Part shown: piece by piece, positions 22,738-34,029 of the stretch
Numbering within the stretch: position 1 is the first letter of the stretch
Layout: each line of letters opens with the position of its first letter
Source: Doryteuthis pealeii
Taxonomy: Eukaryota > Mollusca > Cephalopoda > Myopsida > Loliginidae
Direction of reading: 5' to 3'
Length of the DNA stretch: 64,000 nucleotides
Assembly (NCBI GenBank): GCA_023376005.1
Contig: CM042151.1
Coordinates: forward strand, 78,073,696-78,137,695
The notes under the pieces: generated by a model
Seen by the model: only the letters and a program-made list of their open reading frames with translations
What the model was told of the DNA's origin: nothing
The model's database searches: none
Made by a program: the position numbers and the translations under genes

Positions 22738-23730
22738 TTCTTTGGTAGAACAGATGTTTTTATGTTTTTCAGTAAGGTTTCATATTCAAAACCAGCAAAA
22801 GTCAGGAACATGTTATGCTCAGTTTCCGTATAAGTATGTTATATGTATATTAGTGAACCCTTTAAGGTTATATTTAACACAATGTTAACTGCTACTTCAC
22901 CAAGTGGATATTTAACAAATAGCTTTTAGATTTACTTTAAAAAAAACAACCAGCAGGTAGATATATCAGAAATAAATTTACCCCTTCCAAAAATATTGAA
23001 ATGCGTTTTCGAAAGATTTTATTAGTTTTAACGAACGTTTAATGTCATTATGAAAAAAAAAAGAAAAATAGGACCCACCCAAAAAAGAAAACGAACAACG
23101 TATTTAACAAAATGAATAAGAAGCATCTAACTGAACATTGTACGCGAGACGTTTCTCGTCCCCATTAAAAATATACCAGTGAACCATTAAGAATCATATT
23201 TAACACAATGTTTATAGCTACTTCGCCAAGTAAATATTTAACAATTAAATATATTTACTTAAATATTTATCAAAAGTCACACTTGGTGGAATTTTAGATT
23301 GTTTTCTTATTGTACATGTGACGTTTCTCTCCCTCATTAAAAATATCAGTGAACCATTAAGAATTATTTTTCAGAGTTGTTTTGGTAGAAGAGATATTTT
23401 TATGTTTTACAATAAGGTTTTATGTTCAAACCCTGAAAGCGGTAGGAATTTAATGCTCAATTTCCGTATTAATATGTTTATCCCCCTCATTAAAAATATT
23501 ACTGAAACATTAAGAATTATATTTAACACAATGTTAATATTCAGTTTACAAATTTTATATTCTTATTTCTTACAAAAGAAATTGATTGCTGCAAAATATT
23601 CATGACTTCATGCAAACTAATTTCCTTTGCTAGTATGTAGAAATATTAGCAATGAAATTTACCCCCTCCAAAAATATTACAACTCATTTTCGAAAGATTT
23701 TGCAATATAAACGAACGTTTAACGTCCTCT
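22738..23730 (+). repeat. Array of diverged tandem repeats
   Basis: Several blocks recur in the same order and strand. 'tggtagaa..agat.tttttatg' occurs at 22743 and 23373. 'ccattaagaat..tatttaacaca' occurs near 22850, 23180, 23350 and 23500. 'ttttcgaaagatttt' occurs at 23004 and 23685. Offsets of roughly 150-330 and 630-680 bp point to nested duplications. Confidence 0.75.
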
Positions 23731-24109
23731 ATACATATATAAAGGGCAGTTGTGTGAATCTGTATGTCTGGAGGAAACTTTAAAAATAAAACAATTAACG
23801 ACAAAGTAAATATATAAACACATTAGATATCCCCAGGGCTTGGTTTATATATTCGTGAAGATATTTAAAAAAATGAAATTTAATGATAACAGCATGGATT
23901 TTTTTTTCATTTAATATTTTAGATAGTAGACATTAACATTTATTTTCAGAGTAGCTGGATCAATGCAAGGTCTATGGGTTTTTTTACATAGGGATTTAAA
24001 TGGGGCATCCCGCGAGGATTCAACTCACGATTCAGTAATAATGGATCTGTGGGACTAACTTTTTTAAAAATCCCCCTCTACCCAGGCAACGCTTGGTAAC
24101 CGCTGCTAG
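23725..24109 (+). mobile_element. Non-autonomous Helitron, second family
   Basis: The 3' end reads 'cccaggcaacgcttggtaac' and then 'cgctgctag' followed by T, a typical animal Helitron terminus with an imperfect hairpin and CTAG. The 5' end is taken as the TC at 23725, before 'ctctatacatatataaag', but the preceding base is G, not A. Coding sequence is absent. Confidence 0.65.
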
Positions 24110-25133
24110 TTATGAATAAAAGAAATAGACTCCCTACAAAAAAAAAATTTAAATAACTAATTCAAAAGAATGGTCAATAGAACTTCTAACTGATAGTATT
24201 TAAAATTGTCATTAAGTAATATAAATGTCTTCTTGGTTTTATTATCGTCTAGATTCATTTTTAAAGCATTTATCGTCTTTATGGTTTATTATATGCTGAA
24301 CTTTACTGCTTTTAAGACGTTTAATTAAAAATAATCTATGATTCAAATAAAGTCTTGCAAAATACAAAGACATAACATTTTATTCGTTGAAGTATTTTAA
24401 CTCATTTGTTTATAAAGTATGTCTCAACTTCTACCTGGGTAATATTTAGCAAACTGAAATTAACAGAAAGAGAATAATAAGTTCTAAAATATGTAATACA
24501 TTATACCTTGAATCTCGAAACGAGCTGCCATAAGAAATACCTTTGGAAATTGTAAAAAGGACAATGAAATTTATTTCATACTTTAAGATAGAAGTCACCT
24601 ATGAAAATAAAAATAATCAAAACTTAAGATATTTCTAAGATGTTTGGTAGTACTCACTTTTTCTGGAAACTGCAAAATTCTTCTTTCTTTTGTAACGGGA
24701 ATTTATATCGACTGGAGAAATGTAGTGACTGACTGTCGATATAAATCTGAAATATTATATAGAATATTTCTCAATGGAATAATTAGAGGAAGCGATATTT
24801 ATTGGACGGTTCTATTTTCTGTTATCATAATTTAACTAATATTAACAAAGCAAATACTTAACATGAGAACCCCGTTAGGATGCAATGTTTGCCAAGCTAG
24901 CCTCACAAATAATATAATAGCGATTTCGATCTTCACTAGACACCCCATACTTGCAGCCTTGTGCCTATAAATACCTATACCTTGCTAGAGAACATTGTTA
25001 ACAACACAATATGAAGGTAACTATGGTACCAAATATATTCGGAGGCATTGAGACAATCACGAAGCAAGTGGATAAGATACTGCTGGAATTTGATATCTTG
25101 ACAAGGTTTGTGATCGTTCTACCCACAGTACTG
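24110..25133. other. AT-rich, no gene recognised
   Basis: Short frames such as 24644-24835 have no motif. No clear repeat boundary was identified. Confidence 0.4.
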
Positions 25134-25380
25134 GTAAGATCAAAGGATCATATAATCTTTAGGCACCCCTTTTGCTTTGCAGATTCATAAGTACATTTTT
25201 TTCATTTGTTGTTGTTTGTTAACAGACGATTTTAGAGGGTTTTTTTTAATTATAAAACTAACCCCTAACCCTAACTCCCCAATAAACAACCGGATGTTGA
25301 CAGTGTAAATGAAATAAATGTACTTATGAATCAGCAAAGCAAAAGGGGTGCTTAAAGGTCATATGGTTCAGATCAGATAC
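25134..25380. mobile_element. Fold-back element with telomere-like motif inside
   Basis: Terminal inverted repeats of about 60 bp pair 25134-25200 with 25312-25380. Their shared core is 'gcaccccttttgctttgc'. Between the arms lies 'acccctaaccctaac', two tandem copies of the animal telomere hexamer with one flanking variant. A related, one-armed copy lies at 33745-33935. Confidence 0.75.
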
Positions 25381-26432
25381 TGAAGAAAGAGAATTGAAGA
25401 CACTAGCTATCATTCGGGTTTTAATGAAAGCCAGGTGTTACTACTTGTGTAAAAAGTCTGTAAGGGCAGTCTCTCTTGTCTGAGGGTTTTGGTAAATCTC
25501 CTGTGTCTGGGACCCTATTTTGGTCACGTGACACAGGAAGCCTCTTCTTCTGATGCCACTGAACAAGCCTGGACGTGCTTGTCACCTCTCTCCAGCAGAC
25601 ACCTATGGTGCATGCCAGACGCCACAGACACGACACTGCTCACAGTAAGTGGTTTCCATCTATTTTGTCTATGAATACTATTGTGTATGTTTGGACACTT
25701 GTGACATTCTATAGTCTGGGGAACTTCGTTCCCCTATACATGTTGTAATAAAGTCATATAAAGGTAACTAACGTGTTTGTCGTTTTCCTAACTGAAGTGT
25801 TCCGCATTGGGTACTTATCCTTTAAGTAACCCAATGTTCTATAAGAACCAGAGTTAATACTCTGTGAACCCCTATAAGTCAAAAAGATTATAATTACTTC
25901 ATAAATTATTATAAGATCAAATAGTTTCTGTAAAAAAGTAAAATATATTTTAAGACACTCTAAGATTAATATTTTGCTCGAATTAATTGTATTTGCTTTT
26001 CTTTAAAAAAAAACAATCTGGGTCGACACACTCTTCTATTGATTATTGCCTCCCAGATATTTCTTGCTATTTACTAAGATTGCAGAAATTCTGGCCTCAG
26101 GTTGTAACAGTGTAACAAAAAATAACCAGGGCTTACAGGAATGGCGAAAGTATGTGATACCTAAAAAGGATCGAACTCTCTATTCAGCAGTAATCTATTT
26201 ACGAGACTAGCTTGTTAACAATTTTATCTGGATGACATACTCTTAACCTATACTTCTTTTGGTAATATTTATTATTCTGAAAAACTAAATCACTACTCAA
26301 GAATCAGCATTAAATGTATATACATTAATTATTTTCTAATTTTTCATAATCCTATAATACAAATTTTTAGTTTAAGTATTTCAAATTTCATATTTCATTA
26401 CTTAAAATTAAATACTTTGCATATATTTGCTA
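25381..26432. other. No gene recognised; decayed Helitron body at the end
   Basis: The more GC-rich part at 25440-25640 has overlapping frames on both strands (25421-25636 minus, 25489-25674 plus) without a motif I can name. From about 26380 the sequence matches the 3' part of the Helitron at 21698-22347. Confidence 0.4.
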
Positions 26433-26433
26433 G
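26395..26433 (+). mobile_element. Helitron 3' end lacking its hairpin
   Basis: 'cttaaaattaaatacttt' followed by 'gcatatatttgctag' and T matches the last bases of 21698-22347. The stem 'gcacccggaggg' is missing, so only one half-arm remains. Confidence 0.65.
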
Positions 26434-26790
26434 TTGAATTAAATAAAAATGAATAAACCTAGAAAGAATCTAAAAGCAAATAAAAACGTCGAATATGTAT
26501 TGTAAAATCCTGTTAATTTCTGTTCGATAAATCTTTGCCCAATTGGAAATTAGATCATAATCAATGTTATGTATTCCCTTTTTGCAAGATTTTATTAGAT
26601 TTATAGATTTTATCTTTTTAATTAAATGCCTTAAGTGTAATTAAGGGCAATGTGCTTTACGTCTAAAAGCAGAGATGTTATATAATGTAAATTTGACTGC
26701 ATCATTTAACAAAGATTCAATAATATAAATCTTCCATAGCAAATGTAGTCGACTAAATGTCCTTTTTACGGCTAAAAATGTATTTATTAT

Positions 26791-27283
26791 GGGTAATACT
26801 TTTTTGGTACGACCAACTGCCACTCGCTCGAGTTCGGCCTATGACATCAGCTTTAGACACGCCCACAATTTTTTATGAAAACAAAATTCTCTTTGCTTAC
26901 ACGAAGTACAGCCATCGCTTAAATTATTTTACCTTTAAAACGTAATATTTTTAGCTTAGAAAATTGAAAGTTTTAAATAAAAAAACAACAACTTTGAATC
27001 ATGTAAATTTCTGGTTCTACAAATGTTTTTTTTTTTTTTTTGTTACGAATTTTATTTTATTTACATTCTTATTTATAAATAAAACGATTCTATATTCTTA
27101 TATAATTTTTTTTTTTTAATATGCACAAATCTTTACATTTTTTTAAATCGTTCTTCTTTAGGCTGTACTTCGTGTAAGCAAATAGAATTTTGTTTTCATA
27201 AAAATTTGTGGGCGTGTCTAAAGCTGATGTCATAGGCCGAACTCGAGCGAGTGGCAGTTGGTCGTACCAAAAAAGTATTACCG
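26791..27283. mobile_element. Mutator-like MITE with 9-bp target duplication
   Basis: Terminal inverted repeats of about 120 bp (26791-26912 and 27161-27283) are nearly identical and begin ggtaatacttttttggtacg. The perfect 9-bp direct repeat ATTTATTAT flanks the element at 26782-26790 and 27284-27292. Long inverted ends with a 9-bp duplication are characteristic of Mutator-like elements. The AT-rich core encodes nothing. The arms contain 'tatgacatcagc', a possible CRE-like site. Confidence 0.85.
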
Positions 27284-27292
27284 ATTTATTAT

Positions 27293-28914
27293 GACAACAC
27301 ATTTTAAACACTCAGCAAGTAGAGCCACCTAGTTGCGAAACCCTCGCGGTAAGGAAAGATAACCCTTTTGAACTCTAGTCCATCTCAGCAAGGGCAGACA
27401 ATCGCTACACAGATCTGATGAAGTTGAAAATTAACTTAGGAGTATATTTTGACGTAAATCCTGCAAACAATCATTTTAAAAAATAAAGGAAAGAAAAGAA
27501 TCATTGAATTCTCTCCTTAACATGTCAGAATATTTTCAGCCCACCATCGGCTTTTTAAAAACAATTGTCTAATATTTTTCATATCATTGAGTTTCCTGTC
27601 CTCTTTTAAAATAAAATTTAATTCCCTCTAGTTTGATACTTTTTTGGGAAAAACGCCCTAAGTGGGTTGGGGTTTTTTTTTTTTTTTTTTTTTTTGTTTT
27701 TTTTGGAGGGGGGGGTCAAGTGACACTGCTTCGGCTACGGACTTAAATCGTAGCTGTGGGATTTATTTATTTTTCAGCAGCCACCGGCTAACGGTTTTTC
27801 AGGCAGGAGTTCTCCGTGAAGAGTACGAAAAGAAGTACCGAGGAAGAGAATCTCACAGTGGTACAATATTTAGCAATCTAGTCTCGCAAATCAATAACTC
27901 CTGGGTAGTGAATTCGATCCGAATTCGGCACAGGCTGACCCAGAAAAATAGAGCCAAAATTATTTATTAATTTTCCCATTAAACTAACCCTTTTTTTTTT
28001 TTTTTTTGGTAATATGAATTAAGATATCAATGAATGTAGGTCTTGAAATGAATCTTCAAGAAAATAGGACCGTCTAATAAATACATTTTCCCTCCCCTCC
28101 TGTTAACACACAACCAGTGAAATGTTCTGTATTTTAGCTTGCTTATAAATCAGAAGTCACTTTGGTTCTACTGTGGGCATAAATTCCTATGAAAGGACGA
28201 TCGACGAGTTTTGCGGTTACCAGGAAAAGTGAGTTCTACTTCCGTTTTAATTCTTTTTGTGTGTGTGTGAGATAAAACACATGTATAACATAAATGTAAT
28301 AGGTAATATTTTTCAATGCTCCTTTTTACTGTTTTAAAAGGTATCTATTACGGCAGCTCATTTCAAAATTAAAAGTTTAGAATAATGAATGTTTTAGAAA
28401 TTGTTATTCTCTTTCTGGTAATTCACAGTTTGATGAATCTTTACCTAGTTGGAAGTTGTATCATACATTATATAAAAACGGGTTTAAATAATCTAACCAA
28501 TAAAATGTTAGGTCTTTGCAATATTTTATTAGATTCATAGATTTTACTCGAGTTGAAAGTTTTTTAAGGAAAATTAGATTTACGCCTAAATGCGGAGTTT
28601 TGGCCCGAATGTTACTTAAATTTGACGGTAGTATACAACATTAAAGAATATAAATACTTCAAAAAAAAATTTAGACGATTATAAAACTAGAAAACTAGTC
28701 TTTAATATTACATAGTGACAATTCAAATTCTATTAAAAAGCGAATGTTTCATTTTACAATGTTCATTAATTTTAACGACATATCGACCCATCTAGACTTA
28801 TGTTATGCCCATTAGATTAGGGAATCACATATTTTTCTGTGGTCGTTTTTTAAGGGGCTGTTGACTTTTTTTTAAATACGAATATGACTGTGTTCAAGAA
28901 TATGTTAAAAACTG

Positions 28915-28949
<35 letters not shown>

Positions 28950-29049
28950 TTTAAAAACTGGTATATTTTTAACACAATCTTATCGAATACGGATACTTTT
29001 AAACTGATATATTTCACTCATAGATGGGGATACGGAAACGGATATTACT
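27293..29049. other. AT-rich, no gene recognised
   Basis: A poly-T/poly-G tract lies at 27671-27715 and a (TA)n run at 28918-28948. The 102-codon frame at 27662-27970 begins in the homopolymer and shows no domain. Confidence 0.5.
28918..28948. repeat. (TA)n microsatellite
   Basis: About fifteen TA units. The flanking phrase 'aaaactggt' occurs on both sides. Confidence 0.9.
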
Positions 29050-29165
29050 ACCCCGGGTCCCAGTGGACCAGTGAGTTTAATATTTATACCCAAGACACCC
29101 CTTGGGAGAATTCTTACCCCTATTAGGGGATGCAATCAGCGTATTCTAAGCCGCACCGATAGTCA
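29050..29165. repeat. Internally deleted fragment of repeat family R
   Basis: The order 'ccgggtcccagtggacca', 'acccaagaca', 'attcttacccct' and 'gtattctaa' matches 62565-62995 with the middle removed. Confidence 0.55.
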
Positions 29166-29187
29166 AAGAATCTATTCAATTAGGTAC

Positions 29188-29560
29188 TGGCAAAACGAAC
29201 CTAAAATGCGTTTTTGACAAAATGAATTTAGCCCCCCCCCCCTACAGAAAATAATTTACCAAAAATCGGGGAATTATCGGATTTTAATAAATTTTCAGTG
29301 TTTATTTATCAATGAATTATCTTTATAATGCATTGTTTATTTTCTTTCAAAACTTTCTCATTTTTTTCAGGTCACTTATTTTTTACCTCTTTACTTTGGG
29401 GGTGTAAATTATTAGCGAGTTTTTCCTTGTTTGATACTAATTACAGTATAAATAAAAAGATAAAAGACCGAAGTTGTAAATAGAAAAAAAATTAAGTGGA
29501 ATATTTTATAAGAAAATAAGTACCGAAAATCGGAAAATACATTTTTTTTGCAAGTACCTA
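29188..29560 (+). mobile_element. Partial copy of the TA-flanked MITE family
   Basis: It matches the first 350 bp of the element at 32545-33472. Shared strings include 'cgtttttgacaaaat', the C-homopolymer, 'cagaaaataatttacca', 'aattatcggattttaataaa' and 'gataccgaaaatcgg'-like sequence. The terminal inverted repeat is degraded. Confidence 0.75.
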
Positions 29561-30093
29561 GAATCTATTCTTTTTGTTATCTTTTTCTCTAATTCTTTAT
29601 AATGATGTTAGAGTTGTAAAATATTTAATAAATGAGTTGCAATATTTTTGGAGGGGGTAATTTTACTTATGATATAGATGTGCACATGTGAAAGACAAAC
29701 TTTGCAGTTTCCAGAAAAGAGGACTAATATCTAACTTACGATAAAGATATGTTCAGTTTTTCTTTTTCTTTTTTTGCGTGACCTTAAAATACGAACTATT
29801 TTAAATGTTCTTTTTACTATTTTTAAAGGTATTTATTATGGTAGCTCGTTTTGAGATCAGACGTTTAATATAATTAATGTTTTAGAAATTATTATTATCA
29901 TTCCCTTTCTATTAATTTCGGTTTGATAAATCTTGGAAGTTGGACCAAAATGATGTCCAATTTGACGTGTAAAATTTACACCGCCCCCTATATTTAACAC
30001 AAGGAAACTTCAAAAAAGGTTAATATTATCTTCAAAAAACCATTCAAAAAAAAGAAACCTAAAAAAAAAAAACTCCTGTGATTTTTTTTCTTT

Positions 30094-30124
<31 letters not shown>

Positions 30125-30460
30125 GTAAATCTTTCAACTTACGGAAATAATGAAAATGAACTAAAACAATGTTTACAATTTCGCACGATTAAATCAATAA
30201 TAAACTAATAAAGTCATCTCTTTTAAACCCTTATAAATTTATTCACCCTGCCAAAATGTTATTCTCAACCAGGCGTCTATATGGATCTCTTTGACAAGTG
30301 CTGCTTTAGACAGGAGGAAAAGCATTGCTTTTTACTTTTGACCAAAAGAAAATCCACGAATCTAATAAAACCATACAAACTCCAAATACATAACACTTTA
30401 TTGGATAGATTATTTTAACCCATTTTGAAATTATGTATGATCGAAGAATTTTAAAAAGGG
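29561..30460. other. AT-rich, no gene recognised
   Basis: A poly-T tract lies at about 30100-30124. Nothing else was recognised. Confidence 0.4.
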
Positions 30461-30742
30461 CAATAGGGTTGGGACAATCATATAGACACTAGAGCTTGGC
30501 TTGACCAACCAACCGAGTGATCGGAGGGGGTGGGGCTCTCCGACCACCTGACTAGCCTAAGTAAGGATCAAAGTGGAGTCTTGCAAGTCATGGACTGCTC
30601 AGCCACCAGGATTCCGTCCTTAAACATCATGGGTCGATCTCCCAGCCAACAAGTTGTCCCATTGGGGGGGGGGGATTTTACCCCTCTGCAGAGGTGCAGC
30701 CGGTGTATTCTACAGCCCCAGCCGACAGGGCGGTATCAGTAT
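30461..30742. repeat. Repeat family R, partial copy
   Basis: It runs in parallel with 62746-63010. Shared strings are 'gggcaatagggttggg', 'aaagtggagt', 'ggactgctcagccacc', 'ttacccctctgcagaggtgc' and 'gacagggcgg'. The part corresponding to 62430-62740 is missing. Confidence 0.8.
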
Positions 30743-30786
30743 TGGATAGGAATACTTGAAACTATATAATTGTACACAATTTTATT

Positions 30787-30972
30787 GGTTATTTCCTATA
30801 ACTCCAGCATAAACAAAGGGGAACCACTCTTGACTGATCAATTATTTATTTATCTTCCCATTAAACTAACCCTAACCCTAACCCCGTCTTTTTCCTAGTA
30901 GATCAATAAATAAATAATTTATCAGTCAAGGGTGGTTCCCCTTTGTTTATGTTGGAGTTATAGGAAATAACC
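30787..30972. mobile_element. Fold-back element with telomere-like loop
   Basis: The left arm (30787-30862) and right arm (about 30904-30972) are inverted copies that start ggttatttcctataactcc. The single-copy loop contains 'ctaaccctaaccctaacccc' at 30866-30885, which is nearly three TAACCC units. Confidence 0.8.
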
Positions 30973-31180
30973 ATTATAAATACTCAAAGCTGTTTAAAGT
31001 CTCCCAAATAAGATAGGAATAGTTAATTGGAGATATATAATTGTTTGCAAATCAATATTAAATCGGAAGTTACATATAACTGTAAAAAAGACTTCGGCAT
31101 TAAATAACCCAGTATGTGTTGACATGCCATAAGACAAATCAATAAATACGCCTTGCTTTGCGATTGTTCGAAAAACCTAT

Positions 31181-31181
<1 letters not shown>

Positions 31182-31239
<58 letters not shown>
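31182..31239. repeat. (CT)n microsatellite
   Basis: Nearly thirty CT units. They account for the apparent Arg-Glu repeat frame on the minus strand at 31023-31250. Confidence 0.97.
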
Positions 31240-31242
<3 letters not shown>

Positions 31243-31559
31243 ACGATCATGGTTTATTCCATTACTTTTTAATTTAACCAATTATCATAACATTTGATTT
31301 CACTTCGAACTATGCTAACCACATTTATTTATAACCCCTCTCAACACAAAACATGAATCAAATATTTCCAGTTCGTAACCTCTTATTTATTAAAAAAAAA
31401 AAGCAGAATCATACGAACGAATATACTTTGAGTGATACTAATTTTCTTTAATTTGATTAATTAAAAATAAGACAAAGGATTTATCGTCAACATTAACTTT
31501 ATTGAACAACATATTTACTTTCTTTTACTACCTTCTACAAATATGTATACGTATTTTAC

Positions 31560-32481
31560 TATCTTCAATAATTTGAGAAAATATTGAGAAAATACACATT
31601 TATATCGTATTTCTTGATTTTACTATAATCTTATTTTCCTAATAGTAAATACCATTCGTAAATCCCGTCTCTTTCGGCATGTCAATAGTTAGTATTATTG
31701 GACTTTAATTATAAATAAGACACTTATTTTTTATATGTAGGGATTACATTCTTTACTTACCATGGTTCTTTTATTTGATGCTAGGGGACACCAGAGGTAA
31801 TTACCTTCCAGAATGTTCATCTTTACAAATAGAAATAATTGATTTTGATACCTTTTTGCGGTCTTTCAAGAAATTGAATATGATATTACTTTTCATGGAA
31901 ACGCCTTAGTAAACGAAATTAGAAATTGGTACAAATATCAAAATAATAGCATTAAAAATGGTCAAGATGTAACGGGTGGTCCGAAGGTCTTTTCACCCTC
32001 ATAAAAAAAGTAAGTAAAGTCGTCGAGGTGACCTAAAGTCGGTATCAGCCTATCAGCGAGGGAGTCTATCCTCTTTTCACTAGCGCTAGACCAAGGAGAT
32101 TGTTTTTAGCGTCTGGGGTAGAGCGCCACACCTACCACCAGCTCCTTACTTTACCGCACAGATCCCTGTGCTACTCATACGCTGAGTTGGTGAGAGCCGG
32201 TATCGAACTAGGAACCTCGTGGTTTCTGGCCGAACGCTATACCGACTGAGCTAACCCGGCCCTGTACCCTCATACCAAACTATAACTCCGAATTAATCAA
32301 ATATAATCAGGGTCGCAGCAACCGATGGGGCCCTATCCCCCCCCACACACACATACGTAATAATTATTTTATTACTTGCAATATCTTTACAGGGTTATTT
32401 AGACATTAAAAAGGGATGTAAAGATCTTTCATTTATACACAGGCGTTCTCGATTGTTTTGTTTTTCTTCCAATCTAGATGT
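31560..32481 (+). repeat. Left arm of an inverted segmental duplication
   Basis: The block matches the reverse strand of 34030-35290. Landmarks are 'tttgatgctaggggacac', 'agaatgttcatctt', 'tggtcaagatgtaacg', 'tcgaatataatcagggtc'-like sequence and 'gggatgtaaagatctttcat'. This arm carries a SINE (32004-32265) that the other arm lacks. Confidence 0.85.
32004..32265 (-). mobile_element. Complete tRNA-derived SINE (SINE-A) with target duplication
   Basis: A perfect 9-bp direct repeat ACCCTCATA (31995-32003 and 32266-32274) brackets the element. On the minus strand the tRNA-like head reads 'gggccgggttagctcagtcg' (A box) and then 'ggttcctagttcgatacc' (B box). The body is shared with 6845-7099 and 2865-3104, and the element ends in a short T-run. 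The paralogous arm near 34235-34250 preserves the uninterrupted site. It is the type copy for this family in the window. Confidence 0.95.
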
Positions 32482-32544
32482 ACTGGCAATTTAAAATGTA
32501 CTTGCCGCTTACCATGTTGGCGGCTTTTGATAACTTAAAGTCTA

Positions 32545-33472
32545 GGTATACCCAAAATTGGCCTAAAATCCGTTTTTGACAAAATAACTTTAGACCCCCC
32601 CCCCCTGCCCTACAGAAAATAATTTACCAAACATCAGGGAATTATCGGATTTTAATAAACTTTTCAGTGAATAATCTTTATAATGCATTATTTATTTTAT
32701 TTCAAAACTTTCTCATTTTTCTCAGGTCACTTAATTTTGACCCCCCTTACTTTGGGGAGGTAAATTATTGGCGAGTGTTTACTTGTTTGATACTAATTAC
32801 AGTATAAATAAAAAGATAAAAGTTGTAAATAGAAGAAAAAAAATTAAGTGGAATATTTTATAAGAAAATAAGTACCGAAAATCGGAAAATAAAATGTAAA
32901 AAAAATAATACATGATTAATTTTTTAGAGATTTCTTTTTTATTCATTTCGATAATTATTTAATTGGCTATTATCTTATAAAAGAAAAAATTATACATCGA
33001 TATTTTTTCTGCTTAAAAAGGGGGGGGGCATATTTTCAATGGAGTTTTTTCTTCAAAACGTATACTTTGTTTGACTAAAATAAGTTTTGCATTAAATAGA
33101 TATTTATTTCTAGAATATAAAAATATAACATTTTAAACTTAACATCAGCATTTTCATATTTTAAATGAATTTTATATATTAATTTTTTTTTAAATCGCTA
33201 ATGTTATATTTTGTAAACACGCCATTTATAAAGGCCGTTTATGACCGAACGCTATTGAAATTGACCAAAAATCGTTTTAAATGAATTAAAAATGGATTAA
33301 ATGTGTAATATTATTTTGTTTTTTTTATTGATGGTCATTCATGTTACTTTTTTATTGATGGTCATTCATGTTACTACTTATCGATTTAGACAAAAGTTTG
33401 ACCTTAAATAATCGATTTAATTCATTTTAATTCGTTTTTGAAAAGCTGTAGCAGACGATTTTTGGGTATCCC
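32545..33472 (+). mobile_element. TA-flanked MITE, copy 1
   Basis: The inverted ends are ggtatacccaaaattggc and, reversed from the right, gggatacccaaaaatcgtc. TA dinucleotides flank both ends (32543-32544 and 33473-33474), as expected for Tc1/mariner-type insertion. Internal landmarks include a C-homopolymer near 32597 and a G-homopolymer near 33020. No transposase is encoded. A near-complete relative lies at 49217-50249 on the other strand. Confidence 0.8.
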
Positions 33473-33744
33473 TAGCCTATATGTATATAAGAAGATCGAA
33501 ATGGACTCTGGTAGCAGCCACTTCAAAGAGACGGCAAACGATAATTGAGTAGCAGTAGCAGAAATCTCAAACAATCACTAAAGTGTATCAGCCACTCTAG
33601 AAGAGATACCAAACAATCATTAAAAAAACAGCAGCAGCGACCTCAGGGATATACCAAATGGCCATTAAGCAGCAGCAACCTCAACAAAAACCAGACAACC
33701 AGAATACATTATGCGATGACAGCTAATCCATATATATCAACTGA

Positions 33745-33935
33745 TTATAAAATCTTTCGGACCATATTGTTAACAGACGATTTTTAGTTTTTGTTTTAAA
33801 TTATAAAACGAACCCCTAACCCTAACCCCTAACAAACAACCGGATATTGACGGTGTAAATGAAAAACATGTCCTTCTGAATCGAGATAAAAAAGGGGTGC
33901 CTAAAGGTCATATGGTCCAATCTTCTTTAACTTAT
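33745..33935 (+). mobile_element. Truncated copy of the telomere-motif fold-back
   Basis: It shares 'ttaacagacgattttta', 'acaaccggat', 'ttgacggtgtaaatga' and 'gcctaaaggtcatatggt' with 25134-25380. It keeps the internal 'ccctaaccctaacccctaac' at 33814-33833. Most of the left inverted arm has been lost. Confidence 0.75.
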
Positions 33936-34029
33936 TTCATAAAGGTGTCCCTTGTTTATTTCTAGTAATTATCACCGTCATAACAGAGAAGTGTCTTTTA
34001 TTAGTGGGGGGAGGAACTAAATTTAGAAT

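Noticed and set aside
27921..27944. String like a cDNA-library adaptor (gaattcggcacagg)
   Set aside because: It resembles GAATTCGGCACGAG but differs at the end and has no vector sequence around it; a chance match or decayed repeat is as likely.
30866..30885. True chromosome end
   Set aside because: Fewer than three hexamers, located between inverted arms in the middle of the contig.
31023..31250. Arg-Glu repeat protein
   Set aside because: It is a translation of the (CT)n microsatellite on the other strand.
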